A stretch of 64,000 nucleotides of DNA from Eubacterium ventriosum (GTDB lineage Bacteria; Bacillota; Clostridia; Lachnospirales; Lachnospiraceae), in contig NZ_CP102282.1 of assembly GCF_025150745.1 (NCBI RefSeq), forward strand, positions 1,933,501 through 1,997,500, written 5' to 3'. How positions within the stretch are numbered: the first letter of the stretch is position 1; each line of letters begins with the position of its first letter. Both the position numbers and the translations under genes were made by a program. The notes under the pieces were generated by a model. It saw only the letters and a list, made by a program, of their open reading frames with translations. It ran no database searches and was not told the origin of the DNA. Of this stretch, positions 17,186 to 25,315 are shown piece after piece.

Positions 17186-19111
17186 TTAGTTAGGTGAACT
17201 TCCTGTTTGAAGACGATAGTAAGTTCCTTTCTGTTTCATCAAGTCGTCGTGATTTCCACGTTCAATAATTCGTCCCTGCTCAAGAACCATAATACAGTCA
17301 CTATTTCTGATAGTTGATAATCTATGAGCAATTACAAAAGTTGTTCTGCCCTTCATTAAAGCATCCATACCTTCCTGAACAAGTCTTTCAGTTCTTGTAT
17401 CAATTGAAGATGTTGCTTCATCCAAAATAAGTGCCGGTGGATTTGCAACTGCTGCTCTGGCAATTGAAAGCAACTGTCTCTGTCCCTGACTTAAGTTACC
17501 GCCGTTTCCTGTTAACATAGTGTTATAACCGTCAGGAAGTCTTCTAATAAAACTGTCAGCATTGGCAAGCTTAGCTGCTGCAATAACTTCTTCATCTGTA
17601 GCATCCAATTTACCATATCTGATATTTTCCATTACTGTAGCTGAGAAAAGATTTGTTTCCTGTAAAACTATACCAAGAGAACGTCTAAGGTCAGCCTTTT
17701 TAATCTTATTAATATTAATACCATCATATCGGATTTTTCCATCCTGAATGTCATAGAAACGGTTAATAAGGTTTGTAATAGTAGTTTTTCCTGCACCTGT
17801 TGAGCCAACGAAAGCAAGCTTTTCGCCCGGATTAGCGTAAAGTTTTACATCATGTAAAACAATCTTGTCATCAGTATATCCGAAGTCAACACCGTTAAAT
17901 ACGATTTCGCCCTTCATTTCAACATAAGTAGTTGTATCTGTATCCTTGTGGTAATGTTTCCAAGCCCACATTCCTGTTCTGTTTTCACATTCAACAATAT
18001 TACCGTCAACCTTTTTAGCTCTTACAAGTGTAACATATCCGTCGTCAACTTCAGGTTTCTCATCTAATAATTTGAAGATTCGCTCGCCACCTGCAATAGC
18101 CATAACAATACTGTTCATCTGCATTGTAATCTGGTTAATTGGCTGTGCAAACTGTTTATTATAAGTTAAGAAACTAATTAAACTTCCCGGTGTCATTGTA
18201 AAACCGGCAATACCTTTAATGGCAATAATGGCACCAATGCAGGCACAAAGAACGTAACTTACATTACCAACCTGTGCATTAAAAGGTCCCATAACATTGG
18301 CAAATTTGTTAGCATTATTAGCTGATTCAAAAAGGTGGTCGTTTAACTTGTTAAATTCTTCCATTGATTTTTCTTCGTGACAGAATACTTTAACAACTTT
18401 CTGACCTTCCATCATTTCTTCAATGTAACCGTTAACAGCACCAATATCTTTCTGCTGAGCAATAAAGTACTTACCTGATAAAAATGTAAGTTTCTTTGAA
18501 CCTAGTGTAATTACACCAATCATAATTAAAGTTAAAAGTGTAAGGGGGATGCTTAAAGCAACCATACATGCAAATACACTGACAATAGTCATTGCACTAT
18601 TAAACATCTGAGGCATTGACTGGCTTATCATCTGTCTTAATGTATCAATATCATTAGTGTACATAGACATAATATCGCCATGAGAATGTGTGTCAAAATA
18701 CTTAATTGGAAGGCCCTGCATATGATTAAACATATCATCTCTTAAATGCTTTAAAGTTCCCTGAGTAACAAAAACCATGATTTCAGCCTGAATCAATGAA
18801 GCAATAACACCTGCTCCATAGAAACCGCCTACTCGAATCATTGCTTTAAGAAGTGGTCCGAAATCATTACTGCCTTCTTTAATCATTGGTAAAATATATT
18901 CGTCAACTAATGCCTTCATGAACCATGTTCCGTTAACACTGGCAAATACATTGGCAATAATACATAAAACTACAATAACCATATGTATGCCATAATATTT
19001 TCCCATATACTTAATAAGACGTGAAAGAGTTTTTAATGGATTATTAAGTCTTGGTCTTGGTCCCATATTACGTCTGTTTCCCGGACCTTTTACTGTTTTA
19101 GCTTTTTCCAT
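17186..19111 (-). CDS. ABC exporter subunit with catalytically competent ATPase
   Basis: This 641-residue half-transporter has an N-terminal transmembrane domain (about six segments, residues 30-340) and a C-terminal nucleotide-binding domain. The ATPase motifs are Walker A GSTGAGKTT, signature LSQGQRQ, Walker B LILDEATSS with the catalytic Glu, and H-loop FVIAHRLST. It pairs with the next-upstream gene, whose stop it overlaps by one base (TAATG), to form a heterodimeric type IV exporter. This subunit supplies the consensus Walker site. Substrate is unknown; control by the adjacent MarR regulator suggests drug or toxic compound export. Confidence 0.9.
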   Translation of the reverse strand: MEKAKTVKGPGNRRNMGPRPRLNNPLKTLSRLIKYMGKYYGIHMVIVVLCIIANVFASVNGTWFMKALVDEYILPMIKEGSNDFGPLLKAMIRVGGFYGAGVIASLIQAEIMVFVTQGTLKHLRDDMFNHMQGLPIKYFDTHSHGDIMSMYTNDIDTLRQMISQSMPQMFNSAMTIVSVFACMVALSIPLTLLTLIMIGVITLGSKKLTFLSGKYFIAQQKDIGAVNGYIEEMMEGQKVVKVFCHEEKSMEEFNKLNDHLFESANNANKFANVMGPFNAQVGNVSYVLCACIGAIIAIKGIAGFTMTPGSLISFLTYNKQFAQPINQITMQMNSIVMAIAGGERIFKLLDEKPEVDDGYVTLVRAKKVDGNIVECENRTGMWAWKHYHKDTDTTTYVEMKGEIVFNGVDFGYTDDKIVLHDVKLYANPGEKLAFVGSTGAGKTTITNLINRFYDIQDGKIRYDGININKIKKADLRRSLGIVLQETNLFSATVMENIRYGKLDATDEEVIAAAKLANADSFIRRLPDGYNTMLTGNGGNLSQGQRQLLSIARAAVANPPALILDEATSSIDTRTERLVQEGMDALMKGRTTFVIAHRLSTIRNSDCIMVLEQGRIIERGNHDDLMKQKGTYYRLQTGSSPN

Positions 19112-20877
19112 TACTGTTCTCCTCCTTTCTTATCAAAGTCAGCATTATCATTCATCTGCTGATTATATACTTCTCTATAAATGCTATTGTTTTTAAGTAA
19201 TTCTTCATGTGTTCCAACGCCATCTATCTTACCGTCATCAAATACAATAATTCTGTCAGCGTCCTTAACACTGGAAATTCTCTGTGCAATAATAATTTTT
19301 GTAGTATCAGGAATTTCTTCTCTGAAAGCTTTCCTAATTTTTGCATCAGTTACTGTATCTACGGCACTTGTACTATCATCAAGAATAAGAATCTTAGGTT
19401 TTTTAAGTAATGCTCTTGCAATACATAATCGCTGTTTCTGTCCACCTGATACGTTAGAACCACCCTGTTCAATATATGTATTATATTTGTCAGGCATTCT
19501 TTCAATAAATTCATCAGCACAGGCAAGCTTACATGCTCTAATACATTCTTCATCAGTTGCGTTTTCATCTCCCCAACGAAGGTTTTCAAGAATTGTTCCT
19601 GAGAACAATACGTTCTTCTGAAGAACAACGCTAACTTCTTTTCTTAATACATCAAGGTCGTATTCTCTAACATCCTTTCCACCAACAATTACTCTGCCCT
19701 TTTCTACATCATAAAGTCGACTTAAAAGATTAACAAAACTTGATTTTGCACTACCGGTACCACCCATAATACCGATTGTTTCACCTGATTTAATTGAAAT
19801 ATTAATATTTTCGAGAACAGGTTTTTCGCTTGTCTTGTTATACCTGAAATCAACATTTTCAAAACGAATGCTTCCGTTGGCAACTTCATATTCAGGGTTT
19901 TCAGGATTAGTAATATCAGCTTTTTCATTTATAACTTCAGCAATTCTCTCAGCACTTGCCATACTCATTGTAACCATAACGAATACCATTGAAAGCATCA
20001 TGAGGCTCATAAGAATATTCATACAATATGCAAGAAGTGAAGTTAAGTTACCTGTTGTAAGACCTACGGCAGGATTATTTCCGCTGGCAATAATCATATG
20101 TGCACTAAGCCAGCTTATAAATAAAATACAACTGTATATGGCAAGCATCATTGAAGGTGCATTTAATGAAACAATACCTTCTGCCTTAATAAACATCTTG
20201 TAAATATTGTAACTTGCCTTTCCAAATTTACCACGTTCGTAATCTTCACGAACATAAGCCTTAACTACTCGCATTGCACTTACATTTTCCTGTACGCTTT
20301 CATTAAGTTTATCGTATTTCTTAAATACCTGTGTAAAATACTTATGGGCATTAAGTGTAATAATTGCAAGTACAATTCCAAGAATAATAACAGTTATTAA
20401 ATATACACTTGCAACTCTTGGTGAAACTGAGAATGCCATAATCATTGCAACAAGTAAACTGAAAGGTGCTCTTACGCACATTCTAAGAATCATCTGATAT
20501 GCGTTTTGAATATTAGTAACGTCTGTTGTTAAACGTGTAACAAGTCCTGCTGTGCTAAATTTGTCAATGTTTGAAAATGAAAATGTCTGAATATTTTCAT
20601 ACATTGCCTTTCTTAAGTTTCTTGCAAAACCTGTAGAAGCCTTAGCTCCCCATACACCACCCATATATCCGGCAATTAAACCTGACAATGCAAGTAAAAG
20701 CATTATAAAGGATGTTTTGTAAATTGTACTTAAGTCATTTTTTCCAATTGAATCAATTATAACGGCCATTTGAAGTGGAATAAAGTTTTCAACAATTACT
20801 TCCGCCAACATACCTAAAGGTGTAAGCAAAGAAACAAGTTTAAATTCTTTAACCTGACCTAATAATGTTTTAATCAT
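19111..20877 (-). CDS. ABC exporter subunit with degenerate ATPase motifs
   Basis: This 588-residue half-transporter has an N-terminal six-segment membrane domain and a nucleotide-binding domain. Its own ATP site is degenerate: Walker A is GGTGSAKSS (the glycine before Lys is Ala), Walker B is LILDDSTSA with Asp replacing the catalytic Glu, and the H-loop is IIIAQRISS with Gln replacing His. The signature VSGGQKQR is canonical. This is the pattern of the non-catalytic half of heterodimeric exporters such as TM287/288 and BmrCD. It overlaps marR by 8 nt and the partner subunit by 1 nt, so the three genes form one coupled unit. Confidence 0.91.
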   Translation of the reverse strand: MIKTLLGQVKEFKLVSLLTPLGMLAEVIVENFIPLQMAVIIDSIGKNDLSTIYKTSFIMLLLALSGLIAGYMGGVWGAKASTGFARNLRKAMYENIQTFSFSNIDKFSTAGLVTRLTTDVTNIQNAYQMILRMCVRAPFSLLVAMIMAFSVSPRVASVYLITVIILGIVLAIITLNAHKYFTQVFKKYDKLNESVQENVSAMRVVKAYVREDYERGKFGKASYNIYKMFIKAEGIVSLNAPSMMLAIYSCILFISWLSAHMIIASGNNPAVGLTTGNLTSLLAYCMNILMSLMMLSMVFVMVTMSMASAERIAEVINEKADITNPENPEYEVANGSIRFENVDFRYNKTSEKPVLENINISIKSGETIGIMGGTGSAKSSFVNLLSRLYDVEKGRVIVGGKDVREYDLDVLRKEVSVVLQKNVLFSGTILENLRWGDENATDEECIRACKLACADEFIERMPDKYNTYIEQGGSNVSGGQKQRLCIARALLKKPKILILDDSTSAVDTVTDAKIRKAFREEIPDTTKIIIAQRISSVKDADRIIVFDDGKIDGVGTHEELLKNNSIYREVYNQQMNDNADFDKKGGEQ

Positions 20878-21349
20878 TTTCCATAAATCTCCTCTCTATT
20901 AAGTCTTTCTCTTCCGGTGATAATGAAGAATCGTTTAATAAGTTATGAAAAACCTTAAATAATGTTTTTTCAAAGTATTCTTTTTCATCAGGTGTAAAGT
21001 CCTTTATTATAACAGATTCCGTATACTCACGATATGCTGAGGCTTTATCCTGAAGACTTTTAGCTTTTTCCGTAAGGAATATATTTTTAAATTTCTTATT
21101 GTCAGGATTTGGTCTTATTTCAAGAAGATCTTTTTCAACCATTCTTTGAAGTATGCCTGCCATTGTAGAATGCTTCACATTAAAAGCTTCAGATAATTGT
21201 TTCTGGGTTACATTTCTTTCAGTGTGATGTTCCATATAACATAATACATTCATCTGTGCCGTTGTAATGCCAAGATTCTCAAGATTCTTATCCATACGGC
21301 TTCTAAACTGTCTGTCAATAAGCTTGATTTTGTGACCTAAATGTCCCAT
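20870..21349 (-). CDS. MarR-family transcriptional regulator
   Basis: This 159-residue protein is a MarR-type winged-helix dimer. The DNA-binding region is around residues 30-95 (LGITTAQMNVLCYM, TQKQLSEAFNVKHSTMAGIL), with the basic wing GILQRMVEKDLLEIR and PDNKKFKNIFLT. The ATG at 21349 follows AGGAGG closely. It is first in the operon with the two ABC subunits and almost certainly represses it. A 46-bp palindrome overlapping the promoter (21379-21424) is the likely operator. Ligand unknown. Confidence 0.92.
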   Translation of the reverse strand: MGHLGHKIKLIDRQFRSRMDKNLENLGITTAQMNVLCYMEHHTERNVTQKQLSEAFNVKHSTMAGILQRMVEKDLLEIRPNPDNKKFKNIFLTEKAKSLQDKASAYREYTESVIIKDFTPDEKEYFEKTLFKVFHNLLNDSSLSPEEKDLIERRFMEND

Positions 21350-21378
21350 AATTCCTCCTTTCAAAAAAATCTAAACAC

Positions 21379-21424
21379 AAAAAGAACCACAATATGTAGC
21401 GTGCTACCTATTGTAGTTCTTTTT
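21379..21424 (-). promoter_or_regulatory. 46-bp palindrome: likely MarR operator and possible coaE terminator
   Basis: Each arm is 22 nt around a 2-nt centre and only two symmetric positions mismatch. The left arm covers 21379-21400 and the right arm 21403-21424; the centre reads GTAGC-GT-GCTAC. The palindrome overlaps the -10 box and expected start of the marR promoter, as an operator would. Read from coaE, the same sequence would form a hairpin ending in a T tract, so it may also stop coaE transcription. Confidence 0.65.
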
Positions 21425-21438
21425 AAAAATATTGTCAA
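21410..21438 (-). promoter_or_regulatory. Promoter of the marR-ABC operon
   Basis: A perfect TTGACA (21433-21438) is followed after 17 nt by TACAAT (21410-21415). The -10 box lies inside the palindrome, so repressor binding there would block polymerase. Confidence 0.75.
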
Positions 21439-21468
21439 TACGATTTTAGTAAAAAATCATTTTATTTT

Positions 21469-22047
21469 TTAGCATTCTTTGTTGCTTAAAATCATATCTA
21501 TTTGTTCTCTTGTTTTTTCCACACTAAAAGTATTGTCAATAAACTCATCTGCAAAGTGGTTATATTCTTCATCACTTGGTTGATTAGAAATAATCTCCTC
21601 AGACTTTTCTACTGAATAGCCTCTGTTTTCAACAAGACGGTTTACTCTCTCATTATGTTCACAGTATACATACCATAATTCATCACAATGGGATTCAAGG
21701 CCTGAACCTAAAAGTAAGGCTGATTCCACAACAATAATTGAATTATTACTTTGCTCTATTCTATTAAGAATTTCTTCTATTGTTCCCGGATGAGTAATGG
21801 AATTAAGAGTGTCAAGCTTATCCTTATCATTAAAAACTATTGAGGCAAGCTTCTTGCTGTTAATCTTTCCATTTTCAATAACTTCTGGAAAAGCTTTTGA
21901 AAGTTTATCAAAAACCTTAAAGCCGGGAGTCATGATTTCCTTTGCCACATGGTCTGACTGAATAATATATGCGCCATAATTTTCTTCTAAATAATCAAGT
22001 ACTGTAGACTTTCCGCTGCCTACGCCACCCATTAATCCTATAACCAT
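21469..22047 (-). CDS. coaE: Dephospho-CoA kinase
   Basis: This 192-residue P-loop kinase phosphorylates dephospho-CoA in the last step of coenzyme A synthesis. The P-loop is GLMGGVGSGKST at the N-terminus, with QSDHVAKEIM and TLNSITHPG (the conserved HP pair) and VVESALLLGSGLE following. Length is normal. It lies 15 nt after polA, with which it is probably co-transcribed; the polA-coaE order is common in Firmicutes. Confidence 0.94.
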   Translation of the reverse strand: MVIGLMGGVGSGKSTVLDYLEENYGAYIIQSDHVAKEIMTPGFKVFDKLSKAFPEVIENGKINSKKLASIVFNDKDKLDTLNSITHPGTIEEILNRIEQSNNSIIVVESALLLGSGLESHCDELWYVYCEHNERVNRLVENRGYSVEKSEEIISNQPSDEEYNHFADEFIDNTFSVEKTREQIDMILSNKEC

Positions 22048-22062
22048 AATAACACCGCCTTT

Positions 22063-24696
22063 TTAATGTGCTTCATCCCAGTTATTTCCGACCTGAACAT
22101 CAACATCCAAAGGAACATTAAGATGAGCTGCCTGTTCCATGTTGCGTTTCAGAATATCCTTAACCTGTTCAACTTCATTTTCGTACGCTTCAATTAAAAG
22201 TTCATCGTGTACCTGCAAAACAATTTTAGATTTTAAATCTTTCTCTTTTAACTCTTTTGCAACATTAATCATTGCTATTTTCATAATATCTGCAGCAGAA
22301 CCCTGAATAGGAGAGTTCATTGCCACACGTTCACCGAACTGTCTTTGCATAAAGTTGCCTGATGTTAATTCAGGGATAGGTCTTCTTCTGCCAAACATTG
22401 TAACAGAGTATCCTTTTTCCTTAGCTTCTTTTACTGAATTATCAAGATAATTCTTAATACCCGGATAACTGATAAAATAATCCTTTATATACTGTTCAGC
22501 TTCCTTTCTGCTAATCGAAAGGTCATTACTTAAACCAAATGAACTGATTCCGTATACGATTCCAAAGTTTACAGCCTTGGCATTACTTCTCTGTTCCTTA
22601 GTAACCTCTTCAAGTGGAACATGGAAAACCAAAGAAGCTGTTGCAGCATGAATATCTTTAGAATGATTATATGCATCAATTAAATTCTTGTCATCAGACA
22701 TATGAGCTAAAATTCTTAATTCAATCTGAGAATAATCTGCATCAATAAACACACAACCTTCTTTTGGAATAAAGACTTTCCTAATCTCTCTTCCAAGAGG
22801 CATACGTACAGGAATATTCTGAAGGTTTGGCTCAGTACTGCTTATTCTGCCTGTTGCGGTAATTGTTTGGTTAAACTTACCGTGTATTCTGTTATCTTCG
22901 CCTATATAAACAGCCAATCCATCAGCGTATGTTGACTTTAATTTTGCAAGCTGCCTGTACTCTAATATCTTACTTACAAAAGGATAATCAGGTTCAAGTT
23001 TCTCTAATACAGAAGCAGATGTTGAATATCCTGTTTTAGTTTTTTTGCCACCGGGAAGCTGCATTTCACCAAATAAAATCTCGCCTAACTGCTTAGGTGA
23101 ATTAATATTAAATTCGTGACCTGCTTCAGCAAAAATATCTTTCTCTAATGCATCAATGCCAGTTTTAAGTCTTTCACCATATTCTTTAAGCTTGTCGCCT
23201 GCAACCATAATTCCTGCCTGCTCCATATCATATAAAGCATAAGTTAAAGGAATTTCCACATTGTTGTAAATATCAAGCATTTCTGTTTCTTTTAACTTTT
23301 CAGTTAAAGCATCTTTTGCCTTGTAAGCCACATAAGCATTATAGCAGGCATATTTTAATATGTTTTCAGGTATTTCATCTGATGGAGTTTCGTTTTTCTT
23401 AGTTTTTGGGAAAATCTCATCAAAAGCCGGCACATTCATTCCTAAATATTCTCTTGCAATATCGTCATAATCGTAAGTATTCTGCAATGGATTTAATAGA
23501 TATGCAGCAATAGAAATATCGAAAATACTTTCCGCGTCATCATTTTCCAAAATATCATTATTTTCTTTAATATTTAAAATTGTAAGTTCAGCCTTGGCAT
23601 TTACAAGGTCTCTAACTTTTTCGATTATATAATCTTCTGTTACAAAACCTTCTTTTCCAATGTAATAAACATTGTCATTGTTAAAACACAAAGAAACACC
23701 AAAATTGTCTTTGTTTCTATAAATAAAAACACCTATATTGTCAGCATTTTTAGCCTGCTCAAAAATAGGATCAGCATCAAAAGGATTATTAATATACTTA
23801 AATCCTCCCTCACAATCATTAGTTGAAGTAACTGAGCCGAATCTTTGAATCATACTTTTAAATTCCAAACGTTTAATCATTTCAAGAGCATCTTCTGTGT
23901 AAATATCTTCTAACTTACACTGTTCAGGTGTTACTTCTACAGGTGACTGAATATTAATTGTGGCAAGAGTTTTACTCATCTGTGCCATTTCGTAATTATT
24001 TAAAAGTGCATTTCTGTTACGTGTATTGGAAATTTCTTCTGCGTGATCGTAGGCATTTTCAATTGAACCAAACTGAGAAATAATGGCTGTTGCACCTTTC
24101 TCTCCAATTCCCGGAACCCCCGGAATATTGTCAGATGAGTCACCCATTAAAGCTTTAACATCAATAAACTCAGTTGGGGTAACTTTATATAATTTCCTAA
24201 CACCTTCTGTATTGTATTCTTCAACTGTAGTCTGACCTTTTTTAGTTTTTGGAATACAGATTGTAATATGGTCACTTGCAAGCTGAAGTAAATCTCTGTC
24301 ACCTGAAATAACATCTACTTCCATGCCTGCTTTTTCACCTTTCTTAGACAAAGTACCAATAACATCGTCTGCTTCGTATCCCGGCAATTCTACAGTTGTA
24401 ATGTTCATTTTCTGCAATAATTCCTTAATTACAGGCACCTGTTCCCTTAATTCTTCCATCATAGGCTTTCTTGTACCTTTGTAATCCTTAAACATTTCGT
24501 GTCTGAATGTAGGCTGATGAACGTCAAAAGCAACAGCCATGTAATCCGGCTGTTTTGAATCTATTATTTTAAACATAATATTCAGAAAACCAAAAACAGC
24601 ATTTGTATGTAGTCCCTCACTGTTAGTAAAAATAGGAACTCCATAAAATGCTCTGTTTAAAATACTATGTCCGTCTATTAACACAAATTTACTCAT
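22063..24696 (-). CDS. polA: DNA polymerase I
   Basis: This 877-residue repair and Okazaki-fragment polymerase has a 5'-3' flap exonuclease domain (residues 1-290; DGHSILNRAFYG, GYEADDVIGTL, GDRDLLQLAS, GDSSDNIPGVPGIG), a degenerate 3'-5' exonuclease region (about 310-480) and the polymerase domain. Polymerase motifs are A DADYSQIELRILAHMS, B KAVNFGIVYGIS and C QVHDELLIE. The 3'-5' region lacks the first D-x-E motif, so proofreading is probably absent, as in many Gram-positive homologues. The ATG at 24696 follows AAAGGA; an extension to 24741 is rejected. Confidence 0.96.
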   Translation of the reverse strand: MSKFVLIDGHSILNRAFYGVPIFTNSEGLHTNAVFGFLNIMFKIIDSKQPDYMAVAFDVHQPTFRHEMFKDYKGTRKPMMEELREQVPVIKELLQKMNITTVELPGYEADDVIGTLSKKGEKAGMEVDVISGDRDLLQLASDHITICIPKTKKGQTTVEEYNTEGVRKLYKVTPTEFIDVKALMGDSSDNIPGVPGIGEKGATAIISQFGSIENAYDHAEEISNTRNRNALLNNYEMAQMSKTLATINIQSPVEVTPEQCKLEDIYTEDALEMIKRLEFKSMIQRFGSVTSTNDCEGGFKYINNPFDADPIFEQAKNADNIGVFIYRNKDNFGVSLCFNNDNVYYIGKEGFVTEDYIIEKVRDLVNAKAELTILNIKENNDILENDDAESIFDISIAAYLLNPLQNTYDYDDIAREYLGMNVPAFDEIFPKTKKNETPSDEIPENILKYACYNAYVAYKAKDALTEKLKETEMLDIYNNVEIPLTYALYDMEQAGIMVAGDKLKEYGERLKTGIDALEKDIFAEAGHEFNINSPKQLGEILFGEMQLPGGKKTKTGYSTSASVLEKLEPDYPFVSKILEYRQLAKLKSTYADGLAVYIGEDNRIHGKFNQTITATGRISSTEPNLQNIPVRMPLGREIRKVFIPKEGCVFIDADYSQIELRILAHMSDDKNLIDAYNHSKDIHAATASLVFHVPLEEVTKEQRSNAKAVNFGIVYGISSFGLSNDLSISRKEAEQYIKDYFISYPGIKNYLDNSVKEAKEKGYSVTMFGRRRPIPELTSGNFMQRQFGERVAMNSPIQGSAADIMKIAMINVAKELKEKDLKSKIVLQVHDELLIEAYENEVEQVKDILKRNMEQAAHLNVPLDVDVQVGNNWDEAH

Positions 24697-24727
24697 TAAA
24701 ATATAGTCCTTTCCAAAGTAATACACT

Positions 24728-25081
24728 TTATATAATACCAATGGTATTTAAATATAAACATACAATTACAAATATAATCATTAACATTGCTATTATAACA
24801 GAAATAATGGCTGCTTTCTTTCTTTTTCTTTGTTTTTCAAAATATTCATCATAAAAATTAATAATATTTTCCAATTCCTGTGTAGCATCAACACTTTCCT
24901 CACTGCCATCAGGGGCCTTGACATCGCCAAGTCCCCTTCTGATAGTGTAGTAAAGTTCTAATTCTTCTCCACAGTTTTTGCATGTTTTTGCGTGATTCAA
25001 AAATTCCTTTAAATCTTCAGAATATTCAATTTTGTCGAAAATAAAATCATTTATTAATTTTTGAAAATCCTTACATTCCAT
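24728..25081 (-). CDS. Anti-sigma-factor-like zinc-finger membrane protein
   Basis: This 117-residue protein has an N-terminal segment MECKDFQKLINDFIFDKI and H-x3-C-x2-C (NHAKTCKNCGEE), like the HC2/ZAS-type zinc finger of anti-sigma factors. It ends with one membrane segment (about residues 89-112). The topology, N-terminus in the cytoplasm, fits a small membrane-tethered regulator. No sigma factor gene is adjacent, so a partner is unknown. The ATG at 25081 has AGGTG 6 nt upstream. It lies between copA and polA. Confidence 0.72.
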   Translation of the reverse strand: MECKDFQKLINDFIFDKIEYSEDLKEFLNHAKTCKNCGEELELYYTIRRGLGDVKAPDGSEESVDATQELENIINFYDEYFEKQRKRKKAAIISVIIAMLMIIFVIVCLYLNTIGII

Positions 25082-25102
25082 ACTTAACACCTAAATAATA
25101 AA

Positions 25103-25315
25103 CTAACCGATAATATCGTTTACTGTGTAATCCTTATCTTCTACTGTTTTCTTAAGAACATCATTTGAGATGTCGCTGTTTAATTTTACAACAGCTGTTC
25201 CTTCTTCATGACTTACAATTGCCTCGTCAACCTGTTCTAATGCTTCTAAAGCCTTCTTAACAGTTGCTTCACAATGTCCACACATCATACCTGTTATTTT
25301 CATTGTCTTTTCCAT
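25103..25315 (-). CDS. Possible internal in-frame start giving a free CopZ-like chaperone
   Basis: An ATG at 25313-25315, in frame within copA, is preceded by AAAAGGAG with 9 nt spacing. Initiation there would give a 70-residue protein that is just the C-terminal HMA domain (MKITGMMCGHC), the size of a free CopZ copper chaperone. The ribosome binding site resembles the one before copA itself (AAAGGAGACT in both). It may be a relic of a copA-copZ gene fusion or a genuine dual-output gene. This is inference from sequence only. Confidence 0.45.
   Translation of the reverse strand: MEKTMKITGMMCGHCEATVKKALEALEQVDEAIVSHEEGTAVVKLNSDISNDVLKKTVEDKDYTVNDIIG

Noticed and set aside
24648-24854. Plus-strand 68-residue frame opposite the polA start
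   Set aside because: It overlaps polA and the zinc-finger gene, with no ribosome binding site or recognisable protein.
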